DNA from: Marinimicrobium alkaliphilum
Lineage (GTDB): Bacteria > Pseudomonadota > Gammaproteobacteria > Pseudomonadales > Cellvibrionaceae
Assembly (NCBI RefSeq): GCF_003259155.1
Contig: NZ_QGMQ01000008.1
Span: 62,001 to 126,000 of the forward strand
DNA: 64,000 nt
Reading direction: 5' to 3'
Shown in pieces: positions 16,355 to 25,333 of the stretch; positions within the stretch are counted from its first letter, which is position 1; every line of letters begins with the position of its first letter. The notes below the pieces were generated by a model. It had not been told where the DNA came from. It ran no database searches and was given only the letters and a program-made list of their open reading frames with translations. Made by a program: the position numbers and the translations under genes.

Positions 16355-19300
16355 ATGCGACAAGTGTTCAATAAAAAACTGCTAAGCCTGGCCGTGTGTA
16401 GTGTAGTTGCCGGAGTCTCAAGTCCGGCTATCGCGCAGGGTGATCAGGATATGGTGCTGGAAGAGATTGTGGTCACCGGTATGCGCAACAGCCTGCGCAA
16501 TGCCCAGGACCTCAAGCGCGAAGCCAGTACCGTGGTCGATGCCATTACCGCATCCGATATCGGCGCGCTGCCGGATAAGAGTGTCACCGAAGCCTTGCAG
16601 CGGGTGCCCGGTGTCACCATCGAGCGCTTTGCCGCTTCCGATGACCCCAACCACTTTGCGGATGAAGGCACGGGGGTGCTGATCCGGGGTTTGGATCGCG
16701 TGCGCAGTGAAATCAATGGGCGCGATGCCTTCAGTGCCAACCCGTTTGGTGGATTGAATTTTGAAGACATTCCGCCGGAGCTGTTGGGCGCTGTTGAGGT
16801 CTACAAAAACCAGACTGCAGACATGATTGCCGGCGGCGTTGCCGGCACGGTCAATCTGGTGACCCGCAAGCCGTTTGATAGCGATGGACGGGTAGCGGGG
16901 TTCACGGTCAAAGGGAACTATGGTGACCGTCGCGAAGAATTCAGCCCGTCAGCATCGGCCCTGTTCAGCGATATCTGGGAAACCGATATCGGTGATTTTG
17001 GCTTCCAGCTTTCGGCTTCCCACTCTGAACTGCGCACGACGGGTGACGGTATTGGCGTCGCCAACTTCTATTCGCGCGGTGATTCCTTTATCAACGTGCC
17101 GCCGGCCTGGGATGCCAGCGGCGAGGTGCTCGGCTCGCCCGCGCCCGACTCGCCCGTTGATGGCCCGGCCGTAGCCGGGCAGGAACCGGGCACGGTGGTT
17201 CATATTCCTGGCCAGTTCTCGCTGCGGCGCGCGGAAAACGACCGCGAACGTACGGGTTTTGCCGGTGCGCTTCAATGGCGCAATGTCGACCGCACCATTC
17301 AGACGACTCTGGAGTATGTCCGTTCAGATGCCTCGCTGACCTATCGGGAAAATGTTCTTGGGGCACAGGCTCAGGGGTTTGACGCTGCGATTCGCGTTCA
17401 ACCCAATGTCGGTACAGCGGTTGAACCCACCTACGACGCCAATGGCTTCTTTACCAGTGGCATCATCACGGTTAACAACGATCACCCTTTCCAGGCGTCA
17501 ACCCGCTTTAACGAGACGGAAACCTCGGTTGAAGATCTGTCGTTCAATGTTCAGTATAACCCGACGGATCGTGTGACCCTGGAACTGGATGTTCAACGGG
17601 TCGAATCCACCGAGACTGTGACCAACAACGGTATCAACCCGCGCTACTGGGGGGGCCTTGGCAGCGCCTATCTGGATCTCACCGGTAGCTACCCGTACAT
17701 TGAGTTCTTGAACCATGACCGCATGATCGATCCCCAGGAAGAACCGCACTGGTCGGAGTTTGAAGCGCCTGATTTTTTACTGGCGAGCGGTCTTGATCAA
17801 CATGTGGACTCCAAGGGAACGCTTGATGCCTATAAGTTTGACCTGGAATATGATCTGGATCATGACTGGGCACGCAGCGTGCGCGTCGGTGTCTATCACT
17901 CCGACCGTGAGTTGGTGGTGCGCGATACCGAGTATGCCAACTGGGGCACCTTCAATATTCCTTGGGAGTTGGCTTCCGCAGTCAATGGTGACTACCGCTT
18001 GATCACCGAGGAGTTTGAGTCACAAACCTGGAATAATTTCTTCAAGAACGGTCATCTGGGAGGGGGCAACGAATTCCTGTTTATCAAGATGGAAAGTGCT
18101 GAAGATTTCCTCGGCTTTGCACGCCGCAGCTGTGAAGAAGGTTTTAACACCGGGGCCTTTGGTGGCGGTGCGAACAATGAGAACGGCCAGAACAACCCGA
18201 ATTGCTTCCTCGCTTCTCAGGACATGGGTGGCCGGATTGCCGAGGGCTCGCCCTTTGCCCCCCACGACGTGACCTCGACCAATGAGACCCGCAACGAAGC
18301 TTACGTGCGCTTTGACTTTGCTGATGATTCCCTCGACACGCCTTACCGCGGTAATGTGGGCTTGCGCTACGTCAACTATCAGCTCGAGTCCACCGGGTTT
18401 GTTGTTCTGCCGGATTTGGGGGGTGAAGGGTCCGACTTTATAGCGGATGAGCGTCCCAATCTTGCCGCCTTCGCGGACGGTCAGGGGCAGCGGACCACGG
18501 TCAGTGGCACCGACTACACCGCGGTTTTGCCGAGCTTCAACCTGGCAGTTGATCTGACCGATGATGTGGTTCTGCGCTTTGGTGCCTCGCAAGGGCTTTA
18601 CTTCCCGACGCTGCAGAACACCCGCAACTCGCGTATCGTCAATCTCGGTTGGAACAACATCCGGGAAGAGGAAGACGGGCCGGTGGTCGGCATTGATAAT
18701 GTTCAGCTCAACGGGACCGCGCGTAACCCCTTCCTGGAACCGGAGAAGTCAACCAATCTGGATGTGAGTACCGAATGGTACTTCGCCGATACCGGCTCCG
18801 TGTCGCTGGCGCTGTTCTACAAGAACATCGACAATCTGTTCCGCGAGCGGCCGTTCCGTGCCGAGGTTGAAAACCCGCGTACCAATGTCTCCGAGGAGGT
18901 CTCCTTCACCGGGCCAGCCAACGACGGTTCCGGCTCGATCCAGGGCTTCGAGTTTTCCTACACCCAATTCTTCGATGCATTGCCGGGTGCCTGGAGCGGT
19001 TTGGGTATGCAATTCAACTACACCTTTATTGATCAGAATGATCTCGAAGACCCGGAAAGCAGTGCCCTGCTGGGTGAGGTTCGCTTTGACTCGGCGGGTA
19101 ACCCCGTGAGCGATGACCGCAACAGCTTCCGTGCGTTCACCGATCTGCCGCTGCCGGGTTATTCGGATCAGAACTTCAACCTGGTGGGCATGTATGAGTA
19201 CAACGCGATCTCCGCGCGTCTCGCCTACACCTGGCGCTCGGACTACCTGGTCACCCGTCGTGACTCCAACGAGTTTGCACCCATCTATGCCAAATCCAGC

Positions 19301-19486
19301 GGCTATCTCGATGGTTCTATTTACTACGATATCACCAGCAATGTTCAGGTGGGTTTTGAGGCGAGCAATATCCTTAATACCATTACGGAAACTCAGGCGC
19401 AGTACAATCAGGAAGGTGTGCGTACCGATGCATTGAACTTCCGTACCGACCGGCGCTTGGCGTTGAGCCTGCGCGCGAGCTTCTAA
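16355..19486 (+). CDS. TonB-dependent receptor, probable chitooligosaccharide importer
   Basis: 1043 residues. A signal peptide ending SSPAIAQ is followed by a TonB-box-like EEIVVTG, a plug domain (SDIGALPDKSVTEALQRVPGVTIER ... LIRGLDRVRSEINGRDAF) and a 22-strand-type barrel ending in the aromatic terminus LSLRASF. It belongs to the large sugar-uptake TonB receptors of marine Proteobacteria. Position directly after the NagR-controlled chitobiase suggests outer-membrane uptake of chitin oligomers; the substrate is not readable from sequence. A strong intrinsic terminator follows the stop. It has its own long AT-rich leader rather than an obvious NagR site. Confidence 0.85.
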   Translation: MRQVFNKKLLSLAVCSVVAGVSSPAIAQGDQDMVLEEIVVTGMRNSLRNAQDLKREASTVVDAITASDIGALPDKSVTEALQRVPGVTIERFAASDDPNHFADEGTGVLIRGLDRVRSEINGRDAFSANPFGGLNFEDIPPELLGAVEVYKNQTADMIAGGVAGTVNLVTRKPFDSDGRVAGFTVKGNYGDRREEFSPSASALFSDIWETDIGDFGFQLSASHSELRTTGDGIGVANFYSRGDSFINVPPAWDASGEVLGSPAPDSPVDGPAVAGQEPGTVVHIPGQFSLRRAENDRERTGFAGALQWRNVDRTIQTTLEYVRSDASLTYRENVLGAQAQGFDAAIRVQPNVGTAVEPTYDANGFFTSGIITVNNDHPFQASTRFNETETSVEDLSFNVQYNPTDRVTLELDVQRVESTETVTNNGINPRYWGGLGSAYLDLTGSYPYIEFLNHDRMIDPQEEPHWSEFEAPDFLLASGLDQHVDSKGTLDAYKFDLEYDLDHDWARSVRVGVYHSDRELVVRDTEYANWGTFNIPWELASAVNGDYRLITEEFESQTWNNFFKNGHLGGGNEFLFIKMESAEDFLGFARRSCEEGFNTGAFGGGANNENGQNNPNCFLASQDMGGRIAEGSPFAPHDVTSTNETRNEAYVRFDFADDSLDTPYRGNVGLRYVNYQLESTGFVVLPDLGGEGSDFIADERPNLAAFADGQGQRTTVSGTDYTAVLPSFNLAVDLTDDVVLRFGASQGLYFPTLQNTRNSRIVNLGWNNIREEEDGPVVGIDNVQLNGTARNPFLEPEKSTNLDVSTEWYFADTGSVSLALFYKNIDNLFRERPFRAEVENPRTNVSEEVSFTGPANDGSGSIQGFEFSYTQFFDALPGAWSGLGMQFNYTFIDQNDLEDPESSALLGEVRFDSAGNPVSDDRNSFRAFTDLPLPGYSDQNFNLVGMYEYNAISARLAYTWRSDYLVTRRDSNEFAPIYAKSSGYLDGSIYYDITSNVQVGFEASNILNTITETQAQYNQEGVRTDALNFRTDRRLALSLRASF

Positions 19487-19513
19487 CCCCGCGATACCCT
19501 ATCGCATTGCCTT

Positions 19514-19548
19514 GGGGCGTGCCGGTTAACCGGCACGCCCCTTTTTTT
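19514..19548 (+). terminator. Strong intrinsic terminator after the TonB receptor gene
   Basis: GGGGCGTGCCGG (19514-19525) pairs perfectly with CCGGCACGCCCC (19530-19541) around TTAA, followed by seven T residues. The T-tract overlaps the stop codon of the convergent lactonase gene. Confidence 0.93.
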
Positions 19549-20401
19549 ACTCAACGGTAAAGGTTTCGATGGCGCCGCGCTGTTGCAGGGTGACATAGAC
19601 TCGCGTGGATTCATTTTCCTTAAGGGCCAGATTGGTGGGGTGCTGTCCCTGAAGCGGGAAGCGATTGATGACCTCGCCCTCCGGTGACAGGACGGTGATT
19701 CGACCGGCGCCGTAGCGGGCGATGTAGAGATTGCCTGTGCGATCGGTTTTCATGCCGTCCAGGCCGTAGTCGTCGAACTGATGGAACAACTGTTTATTGC
19801 TTATATCACCCTCGGGGCTGACATCGTAAACCCACACTTTCCGCTGTACGCTTTCGTTGACGTAGAGCCGGGTTTCGTCGGGGCTCAGCTCAATGCCGTT
19901 GGTGGTACCCATGCCGCACTCCAACAGTACGATTTCACCCTCGGGGCTGATGCGCCACAGTTGACCGGAGTCGGTTGACCAATCAGGATCGCTGGCATAA
20001 ATCATTCCTGAGCGGGACACGGCAATGTCGTTGGGCTGGTGCATGGCGGGTTGGTGATACGTGTGGCGAATGGCCCGGGACTCAAGATCAATCACGTGGA
20101 CATTATGGCCGGTGTAGTCGGCGACCAGCATGTCGCCTTCGGCATTGAAGCGAATGGCGTTACCAATACTGCCCTCGGGCAGGCGCATGAAGATGTCGGC
20201 TTGCCCTTGGGCGGAGACAACTCCGATTGTCCCCTGGGTTTTCAGGTTGGGGACATACAGGCGCCCATCGGGTCCGAACGCTGGACCCTCAATGCCGTCG
20301 GTAAAACGCCCGGCGTCGATGTAGTCCTGCGTGGGTGGATGGGCATGGCCGGTGTGTATCGCCGCGAGCACACCGAGTGCTAACAGGTGTTTGGGTTTCA
20401 T
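19547..20401 (-). CDS. Exported SMP-30/gluconolactonase-like lactonase
   Basis: 284 residues with a signal peptide (MKPKHLLALGVLAAIHTGHA), so periplasmic. It is a six-bladed SMP-30/LRE propeller. All four divalent-metal ligands of the family appear: Glu38 (GIEGPAFGPDG), Asn124 (HQPNDIAV), Asn168 (TTNGIELSPD) and Asp215 (YGLDGMKTD). Family members hydrolyse sugar lactones to aldonates. The start is 2 bp from the GH20 stop, with GAGGA overlapping it, so the two are translated as a unit. In this cluster it may open the 1,5-lactone that C1-oxidising chitin enzymes produce; that role is inferred from neighbours. Confidence 0.78.
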   Translation of the reverse strand: MKPKHLLALGVLAAIHTGHAHPPTQDYIDAGRFTDGIEGPAFGPDGRLYVPNLKTQGTIGVVSAQGQADIFMRLPEGSIGNAIRFNAEGDMLVADYTGHNVHVIDLESRAIRHTYHQPAMHQPNDIAVSRSGMIYASDPDWSTDSGQLWRISPEGEIVLLECGMGTTNGIELSPDETRLYVNESVQRKVWVYDVSPEGDISNKQLFHQFDDYGLDGMKTDRTGNLYIARYGAGRITVLSPEGEVINRFPLQGQHPTNLALKENESTRVYVTLQQRGAIETFTVE

Positions 20402-20403
20402 AG

Positions 20404-22857
20404 TCAATCCTCAAGGGTGGGGATATCGTCCAGGAGACGTTCAATCGGGTAGGCCGCGGGAATCACGATTTCCGCCTCTATGTTTTGGGCCGCGCGCAGC
20501 TGTCGGCGGGCGGCCTGAATGGATTCGCGATCAAGTGCCAAACCTTCTTCCAGCACGTCCAGTAGCGTCAGCCCCCAACTCGTGGTTGTTACCACACGCT
20601 GGGCTTGTGGTTTGAGTGCGCCGGGGTCACCTTCCTCGGTGACTTGTTCAATCAGCGTGCGGGCGTTGTCCAGCCAGGCCTGAAGGGTTGCACGGGCGGC
20701 GTTGCGCTGCACCGGCTCACGCCAGCGTGTCAGTTGCCGGGCCAGGGTCTTGCCGGGGTGGCTTTCCACCGGCAAGGTATCCACCAGGCGATCCAGAGGG
20801 TCGCGCCGGGAGTAGGTTTCGTAAGCGGACTTCTCGTGATGGCGATGGTAATAGTGCGCAGGCTCCAGGGCGTCACTCAGTAGCCGCGCGCGTTCCCGCT
20901 GGCTGGGTGGTAATAATTGCGCGCGCAGGGCTTGGTTCTGCTGCTTGTGCTGCAGCCCAAGGGACTGCTCGGCCCAGGGTGACAAAGCCATCAGCCGCTC
21001 ATACATTGCCTCTGGATCGGTAAGCGACTCGCTTGACCACAGTCGCTCAGCGACGGCAAAGGTGCGCGGCCACAGGCGCAGATCAATATGCCGCTCGTCC
21101 ACGATTTCCGACCAAAGCGCGGCCTCGCCACCCAGTACAAAGGGCAACTGCTGCGCGCGAATAGACGGTGTGGGGATTGGTTCGGGAACGGCCGTTCCCG
21201 GGAGTGCACTGCCCGCGATAAGTTTGCCACTTGCCTGGTAGGGCGCGTTGCCAAAGACCATGTCACCGCCCAGACTTTTTCCGTCGCGCTCGATGCGCCC
21301 GCGCACCGGCCCAGCCCAGGTATCCACGTCGAAATAGAGGATGCCTCCGGCCCGCTCGAGATTCTGCAGGTCCTCACGCGAGCGGCCGGCAAAGTCGATG
21401 ACGCCGCGCAAACTACCCTTGTCGTTTTTGATCAGCGTAAAGCTGCCAGTGATGGGGGCGCCGCGTTTGCGCGGCAGCTTGAACGACCAACTCTCCCAGT
21501 ACTCGTCGGCGCCGGGCTGTGCGTCAACCTCGGGTGCTCGGGGAAAGATGGGATTGCGGTAGTGGTAGTCGGTGTACTGGGGCATGTCCATGTAAAAACC
21601 GGTGGACAGAATGGCGGGGTGGCCCTGGTTGGCGATTTCACCCATGGAGTCGGGGCCGCGCCAGGATTGCACCGCCGCGCCTTCGGGCAGATCCGGATGC
21701 AGGATCTCGTCCCAGCCGATCATGCGGCGATTGTATTGCGCGAGTATCTCCGCCAGCCGCCGATTGAAGTAAGCGTGCAGATCGTCGGCAGTGTCGAAGC
21801 CCTCGCGCGCCATAAAGGCGACGATCCTGTCGTTGGCCAGCCAGTCACGCGGGTCCACTTCGTCGCCACCGATGTGTACATATTCAAAGGGGAACAGCGC
21901 CGTCAATTCCTTGAAAATTTTGTCGGCAAAAACGTACACGTCCGGGTTGACCGGATCGAGCAGTGGCGTGTGCACACCCCAGCGATCTTCCATGGTGTAG
22001 GGGCCGGGCGCGGCCATCAGCTCGGGGTAGGCAACACCGATGGCACTGCTGTGGCCGGGCATGTCGATCTCGGGTACCACCTGAATACCTCGCGCCAGGG
22101 CGTAGTCGACAATGTCCCGAACCTCTTCGCGCGTGTAGTAGAAACCGTCGGACGCTTTTTCATGCAGCCTGGGGTAGTGGATCGACTCCAGGCGCCAGCC
22201 CTGATCATCGGTCAGGTGCCAGTGGAAAATATTGAGTTTGGCGGCGGCCATGGCATCGATCTGACGCTTGACGGTGTCCACCGAAAAGAAGTGCCTCACC
22301 GAGTCGAGCATCAGCCCGCGCCAGCGAAAACGGGGCCAATCCTCAAGGGTCAGTTGCGGCAGAGTGATGTCGGCCAACGGCGTCTCGGCCGGGTGGTGAC
22401 CCAGCAGCTGTAACAGTGTTTCCAGACCGTGATTGACACCCTGATAGGTCGCTGCCCGCAACACAATACGTTCGCCCTCAATCACCAGGTGGTAGGCCTC
22501 CCGGTCTTGAGTCAACAGGTCGAGCGTCAGCGTGTCCGCCGCCAACAGCGGATCCTGCTCGCGCTCCAGCTCGATGACCAGCGCGGGGTACGCCGACGAC
22601 GCCGGCTCCAGCGTCAGGTAATGGTGCGTCTGCCGGGCGAAGCGTTCCCGAAAACGTTCTAGCGCCGCGTCCACCTGGGCGTTCTCGGGGGCGCTGACCG
22701 CCAACCGGGGCTCCGCCCCAAAACGCCACTCGCCATCGCCGCGCTCAATTGTCTGGGGATAAGGCATCAGCGTCAGTCTGCTGTCGCTGTCGGCGTGGGC
22801 GGATACGGTTATCAATATCAAAGCAGCGAGTGCCACTTGAAAGAATGGCTTTATCAT
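20404..22857 (-). CDS. Exported GH20 beta-N-acetylhexosaminidase with an insertion in the catalytic domain
   Basis: 817 residues with a signal peptide (MIKPFFQVALAALILITVSAHA). A GH20b domain spans about residues 30-165. The GH20 barrel carries FHWHLTDDQGWRLE, EIDMPGHSSAIG and the catalytic Asp-Glu in YVHIGGDEVDPRDW (about residue 330). Between GWDEILHPDL and the last barrel strands lies an extra 85-residue beta-rich segment (about 470-555). A helical C-terminal domain follows. The frame stays open to 23088, but those 77 codons run through structured repeat B; the ATG at 22857, after TAGGGA, begins the signal peptide. It differs from the chitobiase at 13479 and may act on modified or aldonate-ended oligomers (inference). 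Confidence 0.9.
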   Translation of the reverse strand: MIKPFFQVALAALILITVSAHADSDSRLTLMPYPQTIERGDGEWRFGAEPRLAVSAPENAQVDAALERFRERFARQTHHYLTLEPASSAYPALVIELEREQDPLLAADTLTLDLLTQDREAYHLVIEGERIVLRAATYQGVNHGLETLLQLLGHHPAETPLADITLPQLTLEDWPRFRWRGLMLDSVRHFFSVDTVKRQIDAMAAAKLNIFHWHLTDDQGWRLESIHYPRLHEKASDGFYYTREEVRDIVDYALARGIQVVPEIDMPGHSSAIGVAYPELMAAPGPYTMEDRWGVHTPLLDPVNPDVYVFADKIFKELTALFPFEYVHIGGDEVDPRDWLANDRIVAFMAREGFDTADDLHAYFNRRLAEILAQYNRRMIGWDEILHPDLPEGAAVQSWRGPDSMGEIANQGHPAILSTGFYMDMPQYTDYHYRNPIFPRAPEVDAQPGADEYWESWSFKLPRKRGAPITGSFTLIKNDKGSLRGVIDFAGRSREDLQNLERAGGILYFDVDTWAGPVRGRIERDGKSLGGDMVFGNAPYQASGKLIAGSALPGTAVPEPIPTPSIRAQQLPFVLGGEAALWSEIVDERHIDLRLWPRTFAVAERLWSSESLTDPEAMYERLMALSPWAEQSLGLQHKQQNQALRAQLLPPSQRERARLLSDALEPAHYYHRHHEKSAYETYSRRDPLDRLVDTLPVESHPGKTLARQLTRWREPVQRNAARATLQAWLDNARTLIEQVTEEGDPGALKPQAQRVVTTTSWGLTLLDVLEEGLALDRESIQAARRQLRAAQNIEAEIVIPAAYPIERLLDDIPTLED

Positions 22858-22888
22858 TAGATTCCCTACAAGTTCCAGTGTGGCACAA

Positions 22889-23048
22889 GCCGGAGTCAGG
22901 TATCCCTTTCCGGGACCGTCTGCCGCTGGACGACCCACAGGGATGTGGGAAGTGTCCCGAAGCGCCGGGAGCGCGCAGGGACCGGCGGCAGTCGAGCCCC
23001 CAGGGATGGGTTTACGGCGTGTCCCGGAAAGGGATACCTGACTCCGGC
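22889..23048 (+). repeat. Long-armed structured repeat, copy B
   Basis: Perfect 28-bp inverted arms (22889-22916 and 23021-23048) enclose CTGCCGCTGG, which can pair with CCGGCGGCAG, the hairpin CCCACA-GGGA-TGTGGG, and the shared core CCAGGGATGGGTTTACGGCG (23000-23019) directly before the closing arm. The interior is almost identical to copy A. It lies between the deaminase stop and the GH20 start. Confidence 0.9.
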
Positions 23049-23078
23049 TCTCTGATACAGACACCAAAGCACGAGCCT

Positions 23079-24260
23079 TTAGAAACACGTCGGCACTTCT
23101 TCAATCACGTTGTAATCGTCGTCGATCATCACGATCTCCCGCCACTTATCAAATGTGAGACAGGGGTGGGAGGTGGCGAGGGCGATGATGTCGCCCACGC
23201 GCAGGTCGTGATCGGTGCGGGTGTGCATGATGCTGTGCTGATCCATGATCTTGACCAGTTGCCAGTCCGCCGGCGCCGTGCGCGCCTGGCAGTCGGGGCC
23301 GGGGCGGGCGTGCAGGACCGGTTGGGGCAGGCCGGCATCGAAGGCGGCGTCACGCTTGCCCAGGGTCAGGATGGCCATGCCGGGCTCGGGCAGGGATTGC
23401 ACGTAGGCCCAGACCTCCAGGCTGGATTGCAGGTCCCCCGGTGCCGGGCAGTGACCCCCCAGGCGGGCGCGCACCTGGGCCTGGGCCTGGGCGTAGATGC
23501 CCTGATCGTGAATCAGGTAGCAGCCCGGGCGGAGGACCGGCAGCAGGCGCGGGTCCCCGGTGCTGCCAAAAATGTCGGCGACCAGGTCGTACCAGGCAGA
23601 GCCCGCGCCGGTGAGGATGACCTGCTCCGTGTCGAACCGGTCCTCCGCCAGTAGGCGCAGGGTGAGATCGCGCACGCGGGTCAGGTGCTGCCGCACGGCG
23701 ATCTCTGGCTGATCGCCGCGCACCATACCTTCATAGGTCTCCACGCCGACAAGCTGCAGTGCGGGCTGTTGCGCGACGGCCTCGGCCAGGGTCAGCACCT
23801 CATCGGCGGTGCGACAGCCACACCGGCCACCGACAACCCCCACTTCGATCAGGACAGGCAGCACCTGCTGGCGGGCAGCGAAAAACCCGCCCAGTTCGCG
23901 CACGTTGTCGACGTTGTCCACCAGGCAGTAGAGCAGGGTCTCGGACTGGGTCAGCAGCTCGCTGACCGCCGCCATATTGGCTCGTCCGACCAGTTGATTG
24001 GCCATCAGAATGCGCCCAATTCCGGCGTCCGCGGCGGCCTGTGCCTGAGATACGGTGGCGACGGACAGACCCCAGGCACCGGCGGCCTTCTGCCACTGAA
24101 AAAACCTGGGGGTCATGGTGGTCTTGCCGTGGGGCGCCAGGACTACGCCCTTGTGGTCGGCGAAGGTCTGCATCCAGTGCAGATTGTTTTTCAGGCGTGA
24201 CTGATACACCACCGCAGCGGGAAGAGGGATGGCCTCGTGGAGCAGGTTGCGGTTGTGCAT
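23079..24260 (-). CDS. PLP-dependent D-amino-acid / D-glucosaminate deaminase (alanine-racemase-fold, D-serine-dehydratase-like)
   Basis: 393 residues. An N-terminal alanine-racemase-type barrel carries the PLP lysine Lys46 in LAPHGKTTMTPRFF. The C-terminal D-serine-dehydratase-like domain has the metal motif His365-Xaa-Cys367 (ATSHPCLTFDKW). Members deaminate D-amino acids through an enamine. It shares a divergent promoter with rpiR-deacylase-ridA-symporter-chitinase and is followed by GH20 and a lactonase. The likely substrate is therefore D-glucosaminate, giving KDG plus ammonia, as I recall for OngC of the marine oxidative chitin pathway. D-serine or D-threonine is the alternative. The ATG at 24260 has AAGGGA upstream; earlier in-frame ATGs lie in AT-rich promoter sequence. 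Confidence 0.75.
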   Translation of the reverse strand: MHNRNLLHEAIPLPAAVVYQSRLKNNLHWMQTFADHKGVVLAPHGKTTMTPRFFQWQKAAGAWGLSVATVSQAQAAADAGIGRILMANQLVGRANMAAVSELLTQSETLLYCLVDNVDNVRELGGFFAARQQVLPVLIEVGVVGGRCGCRTADEVLTLAEAVAQQPALQLVGVETYEGMVRGDQPEIAVRQHLTRVRDLTLRLLAEDRFDTEQVILTGAGSAWYDLVADIFGSTGDPRLLPVLRPGCYLIHDQGIYAQAQAQVRARLGGHCPAPGDLQSSLEVWAYVQSLPEPGMAILTLGKRDAAFDAGLPQPVLHARPGPDCQARTAPADWQLVKIMDQHSIMHTRTDHDLRVGDIIALATSHPCLTFDKWREIVMIDDDYNVIEEVPTCF

Positions 24261-24443
24261 AAGGAGTCCCTTTTCGGATGGCGGTCTGTTACTAAGTACC
24301 ATATTGTATTTAAAGTTATTGAAAATAACAAACATGGTGTCTATACTGCAAAAGGTTCAGTAGTATTCTCGCTTTGAGAGCCTGTCCGCTGGTGCGGGTG
24401 AAGGCGAGACTTATTCACTGTTCACTCTAAAAGGAACGACGCC
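24261..24443. promoter_or_regulatory. Divergent control region of the proposed aldonate operons
   Basis: This 183-bp gap between the deaminase (minus) and rpiR (plus) is the most AT-rich stretch nearby. It contains the perfect 6-3-6 inverted repeat GTTATTGAAAATAAC (24315-24329), the size and symmetry of RpiR-family operators, and is the natural target of the adjacent RpiR protein. AAGGA at 24431 serves the GTG start of rpiR. No NagR palindrome is present. Confidence 0.45.
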
Positions 24444-25310
24444 GTGAGTCATGAACCGGATATCGTATCGCGCATCAACAATTTTTACGGCCAGCTGCGC
24501 GATGCCGAACAAAAAATTGCCCGCCTGATTCTCGATGATATCAGTTTTGCGGCTCAGGCCAGCATCAGCGAGCTGGCCCGCAAAGCGAAAGTGAGTGAGG
24601 CGACCATCACCCGTTTCGCCAAGGCGGTGGAGTGCAAAAACGTTCGCCACCTGAAGCTGTGTCTGGCCCAGGCCGAAGCGGTGGGCGATCGCTTTTACAC
24701 CGATGTCAAAGCCGAGCCGCGGGGTATTTACAGCGTCTATGAAGACATCAAGGCCATTCTTGATCACAACGCCGGATTGCTCACCGAAGCCGTGGTAGAC
24801 CCGGCGGTAGAGACGCTGGCCAAAGCGCGCCAGATTCTGATTTTTGGTGTCGGCGGTGGCTCTACGGTAATGGCCCAGGAGTGTCAGCATCGCTTCTTCC
24901 GCTTGGGCTTTCCTGCGACCGCCTACTCCGACCCGATGCTGATGCGCATGGCCGCCTCGACCATTGACAGTAGCGATGTGGTGATGTGTTTGTCGCTCGG
25001 GGGCTACAGCCCCGATGTCGAGGAAGCCGCAGCCATTGCCAAAGAATACGGCGCTGAATTGGTGGGGGTGACGGTTGCAGACTCGCCTCTGGGAGCGTTG
25101 CTCGATCACCTGGTACCGATCGAGACCATGGAAACAGATTACATTTTCAAACCCAGCGCGTCCCGTTACGCCATGCTCGCGGCCATCGATATTCTGGCCA
25201 CCGAGCTGGCGGCAAAGCACAAGCGCAAAAGCCGTGAAGCCTTGCGGCGCATGAAGCACACGCTGGATAACCACAAGCACGGCAGGGATCGATTGCCCCT
25301 GGGTGACTGA
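24444..25310 (+). CDS. RpiR-family regulator (HTH_6 plus SIS domain)
   Basis: 288 residues. An N-terminal HTH_6 helix-turn-helix (AASISELARKAKVSEATITRFAKAVECKNVRHLKL) is followed by a SIS domain (about residues 125-265; FGVGGGSTVMAQECQHRF and VMCLSLGGYSPDVEEAAAIAKE) that normally senses a phosphosugar. The start is GTG at 24444, 8 bp after AAGGA. It is the first gene of rpiR-deacylase-ridA-symporter-GH18 and divergent from the deaminase, so it probably controls both operons. The ligand could be KDPG or another KDG-pathway phosphosugar, by analogy with RpiR relatives such as HexR; this is inference. Confidence 0.88.
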   Translation: MSHEPDIVSRINNFYGQLRDAEQKIARLILDDISFAAQASISELARKAKVSEATITRFAKAVECKNVRHLKLCLAQAEAVGDRFYTDVKAEPRGIYSVYEDIKAILDHNAGLLTEAVVDPAVETLAKARQILIFGVGGGSTVMAQECQHRFFRLGFPATAYSDPMLMRMAASTIDSSDVVMCLSLGGYSPDVEEAAAIAKEYGAELVGVTVADSPLGALLDHLVPIETMETDYIFKPSASRYAMLAAIDILATELAAKHKRKSREALRRMKHTLDNHKHGRDRLPLGD

Positions 25311-25333
25311 GATGAAGGGTTTATTGGTACGGT

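Noticed and set aside
21088-22413. 441-residue plus-strand ORF
   Set aside because: Antisense to the GH20 gene, which has full catalytic motifs; composition is Val/Gly/His noise.
13220-23048. Copies A and B as ends of a transposon carrying the 9.7 kb between them
   Set aside because: The two copies are direct repeats, there is no transposase between them, and further copies C and D lie elsewhere; the intervening genes are two coherent operons.
22858-23088. 77-residue N-terminal extension of the second GH20
   Set aside because: These codons run through structured repeat B; the signal peptide starts at 22857.
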